A stretch of 59,771 nucleotides of DNA, from positions 1-59,771 of the forward strand of contig CANRAH010000010.1 in the NCBI GenBank assembly GCA_947628565.1, in the 5' to 3' direction. Below are positions 15,358-24,342 of the stretch, piece by piece; positions within the stretch are counted from its first letter, which is position 1, and the number at the start of each line of letters is the position of its first letter. The translations under genes and the position numbers were made by a program. The notes beneath the pieces are model-generated. The model did no database searches. It saw nothing but the letters and a program-made list of their open reading frames with translations, and was not told the origin of the DNA. The DNA comes from an uncultured Bacilli bacterium. GTDB lineage: Bacteria > Bacillota_I > Bacilli_A > RF39 > UBA660.

Positions 15358-15819
15358 TTAATAGTCAGATTGTCTCTTTATTTCATTTTCAATATCATCA
15401 TCTGTCTTCAAATATTTCATAAATATTCCTTGACATATGCCATCACCTTTTTTTACAACGTAATCTTTATCTCCTTCGTTTTGTATTTTAATCCACATAT
15501 GCCCTTCATTATCATTATTATTATAATAATCTTTATCTATTACACCTACTTGGTTACACATTCGAACGTTATATTTAAATCCCATACTACTTCTATCTAT
15601 TAAAAGTAAAACATCATCATCTTCCATTAGTGCTTTAACTCCTGTTGGAATTTTTTTTATCTCTTTTGGTTTTAATCTATAATCATAAATTGCATAAAAA
15701 TCATATCCAGCTGCATATTTAGTATCTCTTTTGGGTAACATATATGAATGATATAAATCTATATCATCTTTAATATCTTTTTTAAATTGGTCAAAGCTAA
15801 TTTTTTCAAATTTTCTCAT
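15358..15819 (-). CDS. dut: Trimeric dUTPase
   Basis: A 153-aa protein with recognisable dUTPase motifs: AAGYDFYAIYD (motif 1), LLIDRSSMGFKY (motif 2), NQVGVIDKDYYNNN (motif 3) and KKGDGICQGIFM (motif 4). The C-terminal glycine-rich motif 5 is not seen, so the active-site lid may be absent or altered. It hydrolyses dUTP to dUMP and pyrophosphate, protecting DNA from uracil. It is unusual in being the first gene under a methionine T-box, upstream of metG. Confidence 0.9.
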   Translation of the reverse strand: MRKFEKISFDQFKKDIKDDIDLYHSYMLPKRDTKYAAGYDFYAIYDYRLKPKEIKKIPTGVKALMEDDDVLLLIDRSSMGFKYNVRMCNQVGVIDKDYYNNNDNEGHMWIKIQNEGDKDYVVKKGDGICQGIFMKYLKTDDDIENEIKRQSDY

Positions 15820-15832
15820 ATACTTCTCCTTT

Positions 15833-16037
15833 AAAAAACTCGCGTCCTATAAGGACGTGAGTTTACGTGGTACCACCTTAATTTATGTATTTCTACACCT
15901 TTATAAGCTATAACGTGCTTAAACAAAAAACTCCAGACCCATTCGAAATACCTTATATTATCTATTCACACCATCATAGACTCTCTTCAAATATCCAGTA
16001 TTCTTCTTTCCTTCACCGCTTTTTCATTTGTTAAATT
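15833..16037 (-). promoter_or_regulatory. T-box riboswitch leader, methionine specifier
   Basis: The leader of about 205 nt contains the T-box core AAGGTGGTACCACG (15866-15879) that binds the tRNA acceptor end. It is followed by a terminator: ACTC(A)CGTCC against GGACG(C)GAGT (15838-15862) with T6. Upstream, stem I elements are readable: a GAGAG bulge, a GGTG distal loop segment, and the specifier region CGAATGGGTCTGGAG. The codon in register before the conserved purine is ATG. Uncharged tRNA-Met would block termination and raise expression of dut and metG. Confidence 0.9.
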
Positions 16038-16043
16038 TAGTTA

Positions 16044-16072
16044 ATTATAGCACATTTTTTTTTATTGTTCAA
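16044..16072 (-). promoter_or_regulatory. Promoter of the T-box-dut-metG operon
   Basis: TTGAAC (16067-16072), 17-nt spacer, extended -10 TGC-TATAAT (TATAAT at 16044-16049). The -35 box lies inside the end of spoVT. Confidence 0.82.
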
Positions 16073-16592
16073 GATACTTAGTCATAAAAGATGAAACAAT
16101 ACTTGCCATTTGCATTTCAGATTCACCTACTTTTTCATTTTCACTCACTATAAGTATCATGCCACATGCCTCACCACTTACTAATATTGTTGACATAACA
16201 TAGCTACAAGTAATTGAATCATCATTAACTAATTTTAATTCTTTAAAATGATTTTCAATCATTTTATCTCTTCTTTTTATAGAATCTGTTATAAAATCAC
16301 TTATATTTTTACCTAAATATTCCTTTTTTAATGGTCCACTTCCAGCTACAAAAACATCTGTATCAGTTATGAATATACTATGCTTCATAAATGTATATAT
16401 TGCATCTGTAAGTTCTTGAGCTAAATCATTTATTTTATTCATCATTGAATACTTCTTTAATATAACTTCATCATTTTGAACAAATATTTCTAAATTATCG
16501 CCTTCTTTAATTCTTAAATTTTTTCTTATTTCTTTTGGTATTACTACTCTACCTAAATCATCAATTCTTCTAATAACTCCAGTTGCTTTCAT
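16062..16592 (-). CDS. spoVT: Stage V sporulation protein T-like regulator
   Basis: A 176-aa protein. Residues 1-50 form an AbrB-type swapped-hairpin DNA-binding domain (MKATGVIRRIDDLGRVVIPK, then EIRKNLRIKEGD), and the rest a GAF-like ligand-sensing domain (FITDTDVFVAGSGPLKKEYLG, then GMILIVSENEKVG). In Bacillus it controls forespore genes late in sporulation under sigma-G. No other late sporulation gene except bofA is in the window, so its present role may be different. It is monocistronic, with AGGAGG before the ATG. Confidence 0.92.
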   Translation of the reverse strand: MKATGVIRRIDDLGRVVIPKEIRKNLRIKEGDNLEIFVQNDEVILKKYSMMNKINDLAQELTDAIYTFMKHSIFITDTDVFVAGSGPLKKEYLGKNISDFITDSIKRRDKMIENHFKELKLVNDDSITCSYVMSTILVSGEACGMILIVSENEKVGESEMQMASIVSSFMTKYLEQ

Positions 16593-16744
16593 ATAATCCT
16601 CCTAAAGTTATTTTGTATTAAAAGTTTAGATTTATTCTTAATTTTTATAATATAATGTTTCTAATAAAAATAAGTAGCATTTAATACATATTTATTTTTT
16701 TAAAACGATATAATTATAGAAATATCGATATATTTTGTCATATT

Positions 16745-16785
16745 TTAGCACTCTCACTTGACAAGTGCTAAAATATGTGTATAAT
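16745..16785 (+). promoter_or_regulatory. CIRCE operator and promoter of clpB
   Basis: TTAGCACTC (16745-16753), 9-nt spacer, AAGTGCTAA (16763-16771): a CIRCE inverted repeat with one mismatch (A for G at the start of the second arm). The -35 TTGACA (16758-16763) overlaps the operator, and TATAAT (16780-16785) follows after 16 nt. HrcA repressor binding here would block clpB until heat or protein stress. Confidence 0.93.
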
Positions 16786-16805
16786 GTATATATGAGGTGA
16801 TTTAT

Positions 16806-18920
16806 ATGGATAATAATATGTACGGTGAATCATTAAAAAATGTCCTTGAAAAATATGGAAGAGATATAGTTGCTGCCGCAAAAGAAGGCAAAATAGATCC
16901 TGTAATAGGTAGAGATGAAGAAATAAGAAATATAACTAGAATATTATCTCGTAAAACAAAAAATAATCCTGTTCTTATAGGTGAACCAGGAGTTGGTAAA
17001 ACAGCAATTGTAGAAGGTCTTGCTCTTCGCATAGTTAAAGGAGATGTCCCAACTAGTTTAAAAGATAAAACCATTTGGGAACTTGATATGGGTGCTTTAA
17101 TAGCAGGCGCTAAATATCGTGGAGAATTTGAAGAAAGATTAAAAGCAGTTCTTAAGGAAATTAAAGAATCAGATGGTAAAATTATTCTATTTATAGATGA
17201 AATACACCTAATTGTAGGAGCTGGAGCATTAGAAGGAGCTATGGATGCAGGAAATTTACTCAAGCCAATGCTTGCAAGAGGTGAAATACTTTGTATTGGC
17301 GCAACCACATTAAACGAATATAGAAAATATATCGAAAAAGATGGGGCACTGGAAAGAAGATTTCAGAAAGTATTAGTTCAAGCACCTACGGTTCTTGATA
17401 CCATTACTATACTAAGAGGTTTAAAATCTAGATTTGAAGTATACCATGGAGTAACTATAAAAGATAAAGCTCTTATTGCCGCTGCAACACTTTCAGATAG
17501 ATATATAACAGATAGATTCTTACCTGATAAAGCAATAGATTTAGTTGACGAAGCTTGCGCTACTATAAAAGTGCAAATGGAATCTGTTCCAACAGAGTTA
17601 GATACACTTACAAGAGAGATTATGCAACTACAAATAGAAAAAGAAGCTTTAAAAAAAGAAAAGGATGAAATATCTAAAAACAGAATTTCTGAAATTAATG
17701 AAAAATTAGATAAATTAAAAGCTAAAGAAACAGAGCTTAGAAACAATTGGGAAGATGAAAAAAACATAAATATCAATATAAATAAAAAGAAGGAAGAAAT
17801 AGAAAAAGCCACATTTGAACTTGAAAAAGCCGAAGATAATTATGATTATGAAAATGCTGCTATTTTAAGACACGGTACTCTACCAAAATTGCAAAAAGAA
17901 TTGGATGAGTTAAATGAAAAAAATAAAAATGAAATATTAAGTGATGTTGTTGATGATGAATCAATTGCAAGTATAGTATCTAAATGGACTAATATTCCTG
18001 TTAGCAAACTTGTAGGAGGAGAAAAAGAAAAACTTCTTCACTTAAAAGAAAATATGGCTAAAAGAGTTAAAGGGCAAGACAATGCATTAAATCTTGTTAG
18101 TGAAGCAATAAAAAGGGCTAGAGCAGGTATTAAAGATCCAAATAGACCAATAGGATCATTTATATTCTTAGGGCCAACAGGAGTTGGTAAAACAGAAGTT
18201 GCGAGAACTTTAGCTGAAGAATTATTTGATGATGAAAAACACATAATTAGAATTGATATGAGCGAATATATGGAGGCACACTCAGTATCTAGATTAGTAG
18301 GTGCTCCTCCAGGATACGTTGGATATGATGAAGGAGGACAATTAACAGAAGCGGTTAGAAGAAATCCTTATAGTATAGTTCTATTCGACGAAATAGAAAA
18401 GGCCCATAAAGATGTATTTAACATATTACTTCAAATATTAGATGATGGAAGGATTACCGATTCACAAGGAAGAACAGTGGATTTTAAAAATACAATTATT
18501 ATAATGACATCTAATTTAGGAAGTGAATATATTTTAAACAATGATAACAATTCAAGTGAACTTGTTATGGAAGAATTAAGACATACTTTTAAACCAGAAT
18601 TCATAAACAGAATTGATGAAATTATCATATTCAACAGTTTATCAAAAGAAATACTTTATAATATACTTGATAATATTATTAAAAACATTGAAAATAGGCT
18701 TTCTAATATGCACATAAAAATTGAATTAACTGACAATGCAAAAAAACATATAATTGATAATTCTTACGATGAAAAATATGGTGCAAGACCAATGAAAAGA
18801 TTTATAAGCAAAAACGTTGAATCTTTAATTGCTAATTCAATTATAGAAGATAAAATTACTTTTGGTGAAACATTAGTTATTGATGTTAATAATAATAAAT
18901 TAGAAATTATAAATAAATAA
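16806..18920 (+). CDS. clpB: ClpB-type disaggregase lacking the N-terminal domain
   Basis: A 704-aa protein from the ATG at 16806 (GAGGTGA upstream; an earlier GTG lies inside that site). Two AAA+ modules are seen: Walker [16 protein letters not shown] with [13 protein letters not shown], and [17 protein letters not shown] with [14 protein letters not shown]. Between them lies a coiled-coil middle domain shorter than in E. coli ClpB (about residues 265-400), with the ClpB-type ending [19 protein letters not shown]. The usual substrate-binding N domain is absent, as in mycoplasma ClpB. No ClpP-binding tripeptide loop is obvious. With DnaK it would rescue protein aggregates. Confidence 0.92.
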   Translation: MDNNMYGESLKNVLEKYGRDIVAAAKEGKIDPVIGRDEEIRNITRILSRKTKNNPVLIGEPGVGKTAIVEGLALRIVKGDVPTSLKDKTIWELDMGALIAGAKYRGEFEERLKAVLKEIKESDGKIILFIDEIHLIVGAGALEGAMDAGNLLKPMLARGEILCIGATTLNEYRKYIEKDGALERRFQKVLVQAPTVLDTITILRGLKSRFEVYHGVTIKDKALIAAATLSDRYITDRFLPDKAIDLVDEACATIKVQMESVPTELDTLTREIMQLQIEKEALKKEKDEISKNRISEINEKLDKLKAKETELRNNWEDEKNINININKKKEEIEKATFELEKAEDNYDYENAAILRHGTLPKLQKELDELNEKNKNEILSDVVDDESIASIVSKWTNIPVSKLVGGEKEKLLHLKENMAKRVKGQDNALNLVSEAIKRARAGIKDPNRPIGSFIFLGPTGVGKTEVARTLAEELFDDEKHIIRIDMSEYMEAHSVSRLVGAPPGYVGYDEGGQLTEAVRRNPYSIVLFDEIEKAHKDVFNILLQILDDGRITDSQGRTVDFKNTIIIMTSNLGSEYILNNDNNSSELVMEELRHTFKPEFINRIDEIIIFNSLSKEILYNILDNIIKNIENRLSNMHIKIELTDNAKKHIIDNSYDEKYGARPMKRFISKNVESLIANSIIEDKITFGETLVIDVNNNKLEIINK

Positions 18921-18941
18921 AACGGTGAAATTCACCGTTTT
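18919..18941. terminator. Bidirectional terminator between clpB and the DUF5305 gene
   Basis: AAAACGGTG (18919-18927) and CACCGTTTT (18933-18941) with a 5-nt loop and an ATTTTTTTT tail on the plus strand. It covers the ends of two convergent genes. Confidence 0.88.
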
Positions 18942-20556
18942 ATTTTTTTTCTAAGTCTATATCCTTAACTGTATATAGATATACAATCTTACCTTGTCTT
19001 ATATAGAAATAACACTTTTCATGCTTTTTAATTATATAATACATAACTGGTAATTTTAAATTATCTCTTACATCAAGTAATTCTTCAAATTTAGATACTT
19101 TTATTATATCTTTACCATTAAAATCTGGCATTGTTGTTGTTTCAACAATTAATCTATCATAAGTTGATAAAATTTTCTTAATAAATTTGTCATAATTTGT
19201 TTTCTTTACTCCTAACATTGATATTAATTTAAATACATTTGTTAAGGCTATAAATGTGATTACAAATGAAATAATTGAAGCAACAATATTTATAATATTA
19301 TCAAACTCAAAATTAGCTTCCTCTGCAACATAATTTGAATCATTAATTTCATTATAATTCAAATTAATATTTATTGATTTCTCAGTCAAAGGAATTACAA
19401 TAGACATATCATTCGAACCATTAATTTTTGAATTTCCATTGTTATCAGTTAAATTTTTATTAATTCTTAAATAAACTGTTAAATTACTAGTTGTTGTTAT
19501 TCCATATTCAACTCTAAAATTATTAGCTAATCTATTGTAATAATCATAATCTATTGAAACAGTTTCATTAATGTCAAAACTATTTGAATTTTCAATTCTT
19601 CCTTGTTTATCACTTAACAATGTATATTCCTTTTCAAAGAAAGTACTTTTTCCTGATTCATCTAGAATACTTAATTTACCTATTATATCATAAGTAAAAT
19701 CCATGTCTACAATATCATCAATTTGAAATCTATATGCGAAATCAATATCAATGTTTCTAATTAAACTAGCAACATATATCATATCTTTTCCAAGATAATC
19801 TGTCTCATAAAACTCATTTGGTTTAAGATAAACTCTATAATCCAAATTACTTGTTTCATTATAAGCAGTTACTCGTGCTTCATTGTATTGGAATGATCTT
19901 AAAAATGAAGCAATACATAATGATATAAATATTACAAATATAATAGAATATATTACAAGTCTCGGACCCCATCCAAGATATATACCAAAATGTTTCTTAC
20001 TTTTTTTAGATTTAACTGGTTTAACATCTAAATCTGATAAATTTTCATCATTCTCAATAGCATCATCTTGTTTAACTTCATCATTGGAATTATCTATATT
20101 ACTTAATGTTTCTTCAAAAATTTTTGATTCTTCTACTACTTCATTTTCACCTGTTTCATCATCGAATATTTTTTCTTCATCATCTGACAACTCTTCTTTA
20201 ATTGGTTCGTCATTTGTTGTTTTTTCTTGGTCATCTGATAACCATTCCTTAATTATTTCATCATTTGAGTTTTTTTCTTCATTATCTGATAACTTTTCTT
20301 CAATTGGCTCATCATCTAATGATTTTTCTTCATCATTAGCTAATTCTTCTTCAATATACTTTTTAATATCCTCTTTTATATCTTCTTTGATATTTTTTTC
20401 TTCTTCTTCATCTAAATCTTTTATAGAATTGATCCTTTTTAATAAGTCATGATCACTATCTATAGGGAAATTCTTAATTCTTCTAATTCCATGATTTATG
20501 TCTTTTTGATCAAATAAATCGCTATTTTCTTTTTCATTATCAATGTCATTATGCAT
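18940..20556 (-). CDS. DUF5305-type membrane protein with long acidic N-terminus
   Basis: A 538-aa protein from the ATG at 20556 (GGAGGGGATAAA upstream). Residues 45-180 are extremely Glu/Asp-rich with imperfect repeats of the form EEKxSDxEEKxxxDExIKE. Membrane helix 1 is at 199-219 and helix 2 at 421-442. The extracytoplasmic part between them (about 225-415) is beta-rich and resembles DUF5305, a domain seen in proteins encoded beside SipW-type peptidases. A cytoplasmic tail of about 95 residues follows. It lies 11 nt after the peptidase gene, so they share an operon. The role is probably in handling or presenting the six adjacent secreted proteins (inference). Confidence 0.78.
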   Translation of the reverse strand: MHNDIDNEKENSDLFDQKDINHGIRRIKNFPIDSDHDLLKRINSIKDLDEEEEKNIKEDIKEDIKKYIEEELANDEEKSLDDEPIEEKLSDNEEKNSNDEIIKEWLSDDQEKTTNDEPIKEELSDDEEKIFDDETGENEVVEESKIFEETLSNIDNSNDEVKQDDAIENDENLSDLDVKPVKSKKSKKHFGIYLGWGPRLVIYSIIFVIFISLCIASFLRSFQYNEARVTAYNETSNLDYRVYLKPNEFYETDYLGKDMIYVASLIRNIDIDFAYRFQIDDIVDMDFTYDIIGKLSILDESGKSTFFEKEYTLLSDKQGRIENSNSFDINETVSIDYDYYNRLANNFRVEYGITTTSNLTVYLRINKNLTDNNGNSKINGSNDMSIVIPLTEKSININLNYNEINDSNYVAEEANFEFDNIINIVASIISFVITFIALTNVFKLISMLGVKKTNYDKFIKKILSTYDRLIVETTTMPDFNGKDIIKVSKFEELLDVRDNLKLPVMYYIIKKHEKCYFYIRQGKIVYLYTVKDIDLEKK

Positions 20557-20567
20557 TTTATCCCCTC

Positions 20568-21689
20568 CTATAATTCTTTTAACCACACTGTTGGTAATCC
20601 GATATATGGAATATATACATTTACTTTACCAAGTATCATCTCTTGAGTAACTGGATATCCATCTTCAGCATTATTTGCATCACCTTTTGTATAAAAGTAA
20701 TAGCCTGAACTTGTCTTAACCTTTCTTATAACCCTATGTACAATCATTATATTATTGCTCTGAAATGCAATAATTTGACCTTCATTAATTGATCCATAAT
20801 CTTTAGTCTTTTCGATTATTGCCACATCACCTTTTTTTATTACTGGATCCATACTTCCAGTTGCAATCGCAACTGCATAATAATGGAAATACCCAGATGT
20901 AAAATATACTAATATAACTGTTACAACGGTTGGAACTATCAAGTATAATACATTACTCTTTTTATAATCTCTTGAAATTTCTTCATCCTTTTCCTTTTTA
21001 AAATAAGTATATTCCTTATACGCTAATAGTGCAGGTAATATTAATTGAATGTTTGAATATAAATATTCACTAGGATTAGGAACAATGGGTATCAAATATT
21101 GATATAGTGACATTACAAGAGAATATATAATTACTGGCTTATATCCGGCATTATATGAAATGTAAGTATATGCAACATTTGCGCTTATTGCAGGTAACAA
21201 AGTTATTGCAACAAATAAAAATGTTTCATAATTATTAGAAAAATCATTATACGCAATTGCACTTGATATATCGAAAAATATAAACAAAATACAAGTAATT
21301 ACCATAAATGCCTTACTTTGCTCTACTTTTCTTAAAATATTGTACCTTAAAAATTCCTTTAAAATAACTGTCATTATTACAGGGAATATAAAAGTTTTAA
21401 ATCCATACCAATTATAATAATCTTCAGCACGCGCATATCCTATATATATGCCAAGCAAATAAAAAAGGATGAAAAATATAAGCAAGTATATAATTGTATC
21501 ATATATTACATCTTTTGTATGCCTATTTTTATCTTTCTCAAACCCCAATATGAATTTAAATACAATTAGTAAAACAAATAATACTAAATACTTATAATTA
21601 CTTAATATACTTGATATAAAGCTATTCATTATTAAGAATAAAAAGAAAATAGCTTCAAAAATTATTAATTTTTTATAACTTTTTCTCAT
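20568..21689 (-). CDS. sipW: SipW/ER-type signal peptidase I with multi-helix N-terminal domain
   Basis: A 373-aa protein. Residues 1-230 contain about seven membrane helices. Another helix (about 246-266) leads to the peptidase domain. The catalytic serine is in ATGSMDPVIKKGD (S279). The partner is a histidine in IVHRVIRK (H318), giving the Ser-His pair of archaeal, ER and SipW-type enzymes instead of the bacterial Ser-Lys pair. The box TKGDANNAEDGYPV is also typical. In Bacillus SipW processes TasA and TapA of the matrix fibres. Here the likely substrates are the six paralogues immediately upstream. Confidence 0.9.
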   Translation of the reverse strand: MRKSYKKLIIFEAIFFLFLIMNSFISSILSNYKYLVLFVLLIVFKFILGFEKDKNRHTKDVIYDTIIYLLIFFILFYLLGIYIGYARAEDYYNWYGFKTFIFPVIMTVILKEFLRYNILRKVEQSKAFMVITCILFIFFDISSAIAYNDFSNNYETFLFVAITLLPAISANVAYTYISYNAGYKPVIIYSLVMSLYQYLIPIVPNPSEYLYSNIQLILPALLAYKEYTYFKKEKDEEISRDYKKSNVLYLIVPTVVTVILVYFTSGYFHYYAVAIATGSMDPVIKKGDVAIIEKTKDYGSINEGQIIAFQSNNIMIVHRVIRKVKTSSGYYFYTKGDANNAEDGYPVTQEMILGKVNVYIPYIGLPTVWLKEL

Positions 21690-21720
21690 ATTGCCTCCTA
21701 AATAGCCTTATTAAAATATA

Positions 21721-21766
21721 TTAAAGGTATAAAATACATATAAATTAACATAAATTATACCTTTAA
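21721..21766 (-). terminator. Terminator of secreted paralogue 1
   Basis: TTAAAGGTATAA (21721-21732) and TTATACCTTTAA (21755-21766): a perfect 12-bp stem with a 22-nt loop, downstream of the first copy and before sipW. Confidence 0.6.
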
Positions 21767-21787
21767 TAATTATAGTATTTCTACAAA

Positions 21788-22426
21788 TTAACCAGTAGTT
21801 TCTCCTTGAACTGTTTCATACGTTAGTGTTGTTTTTGGAATCGTTATAGTAAGAGCTTCATCTGTTGGTTTACCACTTGATAAATATTCTACTTTTAAAG
21901 TGAATGTATTTGTTCCAAATGTATCTCCACCTTTTGAAAGTGTAGTATCATTTCCAATAGTAGTAGCAGTAGTTTCTGCTGTCGTTGATGTTACTGATGC
22001 TGCCCCAACAGAGAATGTTGCTTTAATTGATTTACATGCTTCTGTTCCTAGAGCGCCTAATGTACCAGTACCACTACAAGTTAATTTACTAGTACTAATT
22101 CCAGTTAAATATGCAGTATAATCTCCTTCTGCTGTGATTGTTGCTGTACAAGTAACACTATCTCCTGGTTTAGTTAATGTAATTTCTACTCCTGAAATTG
22201 AAGTATCAGCTAAAGTTCCAGCTTTTGATGCTGAACCACTACCAGTATGGCTAGAGCAATTAAGTGTATTTTCTTTAAATTTAACCTTAAATGCTGATGC
22301 ACTTGGTGTTACCTTTGCACTAGAATCGATTGTTAAATTAGCCGTGAATGCGGCGAAACCAATTCCTAGTCCTACAATAGCTACAACTAAAGCTACTATT
22401 GCGATTATTTTTGAATCTCTATTCAT
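21788..22426 (-). CDS. SipW-dependent secreted protein, paralogue 1 of 6
   Basis: A 212-aa protein nearest to sipW. The signal peptide MNRDSKIIAIVALVVAIVG continues into LGIGFAAFTANLTI, with predicted cleavage before AFT, as in TasA/camelysin-type SipW substrates. The mature part is Ser/Thr-rich, predicted all-beta, with four cysteines (LNC, VTC, LTC, EAC) shared by all six copies. There is no LPxTG motif or C-terminal membrane anchor. It has its own promoter, AGGAGGTGA ribosome binding site and terminator. It probably forms a surface or matrix polymer. This is inferred from the peptidase and signal type, not from a direct family match. Confidence 0.8.
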   Translation of the reverse strand: MNRDSKIIAIVALVVAIVGLGIGFAAFTANLTIDSSAKVTPSASAFKVKFKENTLNCSSHTGSGSASKAGTLADTSISGVEITLTKPGDSVTCTATITAEGDYTAYLTGISTSKLTCSGTGTLGALGTEACKSIKATFSVGAASVTSTTAETTATTIGNDTTLSKGGDTFGTNTFTLKVEYLSSGKPTDEALTITIPKTTLTYETVQGETTG

Positions 22427-22499
22427 TGTTTCACCTCCTCACTTTTTATAGCATCTAAAGTATATTAATATATGTTATATATTTTCTACTTGCTATCCT

Positions 22500-22544
22500 T
22501 ATGCTATCTAAAATAATTGTATAACAATTTAAATTTAATTGCAA
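22500..22544 (-). promoter_or_regulatory. Promoter and TAGGTAGCATA-type element of paralogue 1
   Basis: TTGCAA (22539-22544), 17-nt spacer, TACAAT (22516-22521). The element TAGATAGCATA (22500-22510) begins 5 nt after the -10 box, at the predicted transcript start. Confidence 0.75.
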
Positions 22545-22583
22545 TAGTTTTAGTAATATTTTTTTATTTTATAGGTAGCAATA

Positions 22584-22616
22584 ATAAAAGGCATAATATT
22601 AAATTATACCTTTTAT
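22584..22616 (-). terminator. Terminator of secreted paralogue 2
   Basis: ATAAAAGGCATAAT (22584-22597) pairs with ATTATACCTTTTAT (22603-22616), with one wobble or mismatch, followed by T-rich sequence on the minus strand. The same hairpin recurs after copies 3, 4 and 6. Confidence 0.7.
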
Positions 22617-22621
22617 ATAAA

Positions 22622-23263
22622 TTAAGCAGTTTTACCTTTAACTGTCTCATATACGAGTGTTGTCGTTGGAATTGTTATAGTAAGTGACTCATCTGTTGGA
22701 GTACCACTTGCTAAATATTCTACTTTTAAAGAAAATGTGTGTGTTCCAAATGTATTTCCACCTTTTGAAATTTTAAAACTTTCTCCTAAAGTTGCAGCAT
22801 TACTAGATGATGACGTTGTTGCTGTTGCTGTTGCTGATCCGACAGAGAATGTTGCTTTAATTGCACTACATGCAGAGCTTCCTAAAGCTCCTAATGTAGC
22901 ACCAGCACCTTTACAAGTTAACTTGTTTGTATTAATAGCTGTCAAGTATGCTTCATAGTCTCCTTCTACTGTTATTGTTGCTGTACAAGTAACACTATCT
23001 CCTGGTTTAGTTAATGTAATTTCTACTCCTGAAATTGAAGTATCAGCTAAAGTTCCTGTTTTTGTTGCTGAACCACTACCAGTATGAGTAGTACAACTAA
23101 GCGTACTAGCTTTAAATTTAACTTTAAATGCTGATTGACTTGGTGTTACTTTTGCGCTAGAATCGATTGTTAAATTTGTAGTAAATGCGGCGAAACCAAT
23201 TCCTAGTCCTACAATAGCTACAACTAAAGCTACTATTGCAATTAATTTTGAATCTCTATTCAT
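22622..23263 (-). CDS. SipW-dependent secreted protein, paralogue 2 of 6
   Basis: A 213-aa protein. The signal peptide is nearly the same as in copy 1 (MNRDSKLIAIVALVVAIVG, then FAAFTTNLTI). Four cysteines are kept (LSC, VTC, LTC, SAC). It shares the block ISGVEITLTKPGDSVTCTAT with copy 1 and the ATTSSSSNAATLGESFKISK block with copies 3 and 4, so its central region looks mosaic. The C-terminus is VYETVKGKTA. It has an individual promoter and terminator. Function as for copy 1. Confidence 0.8.
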   Translation of the reverse strand: MNRDSKLIAIVALVVAIVGLGIGFAAFTTNLTIDSSAKVTPSQSAFKVKFKASTLSCTTHTGSGSATKTGTLADTSISGVEITLTKPGDSVTCTATITVEGDYEAYLTAINTNKLTCKGAGATLGALGSSACSAIKATFSVGSATATATTSSSSNAATLGESFKISKGGNTFGTHTFSLKVEYLASGTPTDESLTITIPTTTLVYETVKGKTA

Positions 23264-23319
23264 TGTTTCACCTCCTCACTTCATATAACACAAAAAGTAT
23301 AACTATATTTTTTTCTTCT

Positions 23320-23364
23320 TATGCTACCTAGATTAATTTTATAACAAATTAAATTTATTTTCAA
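23320..23364 (-). promoter_or_regulatory. Promoter and TAGGTAGCATA element of paralogue 2
   Basis: TTGAAA (23359-23364), 17-nt spacer, TAAAAT (23336-23341), then TAGGTAGCATA (23320-23330). Confidence 0.78.
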
Positions 23365-23408
23365 TAGTTTTAACATCAATTTTTATTTTAATTTAAATAA
23401 ATCTATAA

Positions 23409-23441
23409 ATAAAAGATATAATGTCAAATTATACCTTTTAT
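23409..23441 (-). terminator. Terminator of secreted paralogue 3
   Basis: ATAAAAGATATAAT (23409-23422) against ATTATACCTTTTAT (23428-23441), the recurrent intergenic hairpin of this array. Confidence 0.65.
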
Positions 23442-23455
23442 TATAATAATTTAAA

Positions 23456-24145
23456 TTAAGCAGTTTTACCTTGAACTGTTTCATATACAAGTGTTGTTGT
23501 TGGAACTGTTATAGTAAGTTCTTCATCTGTTGGTTTACCACTTGACAAATACTCAATTGTTATAGTTAAAGTTTGTGTTCCAAATGTATTTCCTGCTTTT
23601 GAAATTTTAAAACTTTCTCCTAAAGTAGCGGCATTACTAGCTGATTCTGTTGTTGCTGTTGCAACTGCTGTTCCAACAGTAGATGCTCCTGTAACACCAA
23701 CATCACCAGCATTAACAGTATATGTTGCTTTAATTGATTTGCAAGCTTCTGTTCCTAAAGCTCCTAATGTATCAGATTTTCCTTTACAAGTTAATTTGCT
23801 TGTATTAATAGCTGTCAAGTATGCTTCATAATCTCCTTCGGCTGTGATTGCTGCTTTGCAAGTAACACTATCTCCTGGTTTAGCTAATGTAACAGCTAAT
23901 CCAGAAACAGACGTCTCGCTTAAAGTACCAGTTGATGTAGCTACACCAGTTCCTGTTGTGTTTCCACTAGTGCTGCAGTCAAGTGTCTTTCCAGAAAACT
24001 TAACTTTAAATGCTGATGCACTTGGTGTTACCTTTGCACTAGAATCGATTGTTAAATTAGCTGTGAATGCGGCGAAACCAATTCCTAGTCCTACAATAGC
24101 TACAACTAAAGCTACTATTGCAATCATTTTTGAATCTCTATTCAT
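23456..24145 (-). CDS. SipW-dependent secreted protein, paralogue 3 of 6 (longest copy)
   Basis: A 229-aa protein, about 15 residues longer than the others because of two insertions: STSGNTTGTGVATST near residue 55 and NAGDVGVTGASTVGTAVATA near residue 145. Signal peptide and the four cysteines (LDC, VTC, LTC, EAC) are kept. It has its own promoter, AGGAGGTGA site and terminator. Insertions fall where the other copies differ most, so these are probably exposed loops. Function as for copy 1. Confidence 0.8.
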   Translation of the reverse strand: MNRDSKMIAIVALVVAIVGLGIGFAAFTANLTIDSSAKVTPSASAFKVKFSGKTLDCSTSGNTTGTGVATSTGTLSETSVSGLAVTLAKPGDSVTCKAAITAEGDYEAYLTAINTSKLTCKGKSDTLGALGTEACKSIKATYTVNAGDVGVTGASTVGTAVATATTESASNAATLGESFKISKAGNTFGTQTLTITIEYLSSGKPTDEELTITVPTTTLVYETVQGKTA

Positions 24146-24203
24146 TGTTTCACCTCCTCACTTCATTAGCACATGGAAAATATAATTTATATACTTTTAC
24201 TCC

Positions 24204-24248
24204 TATGCTACCTAAATTAATTGTATAACAATTTAAATTTTATTTCAA
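24204..24248 (-). promoter_or_regulatory. Promoter and TAGGTAGCATA element of paralogue 3
   Basis: TTGAAA (24243-24248), 17-nt spacer, TACAAT (24220-24225), then TAGGTAGCATA (24204-24214). Confidence 0.78.
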
Positions 24249-24293
24249 TAGTTTTAGCATTATTTTTGATTTTAATTTTAAATAATTGCATAA

Positions 24294-24326
24294 ATAAAAG
24301 GCATAATACTAAATTATACCTTTTAT
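24294..24326 (-). terminator. Terminator of secreted paralogue 4
   Basis: ATAAAAGGCATAAT (24294-24307) and ATTATACCTTTTAT (24313-24326), the same hairpin as after copies 2 and 6. Confidence 0.68.
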
Positions 24327-24342
24327 TATCTAACAATACAAA

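Noticed and set aside
15833-16037. Leader as a SAM riboswitch because metG follows
   Set aside because: The T-box core AAGGTGGTACCACG and terminator are unmistakable; no SAM-I type stems were seen.
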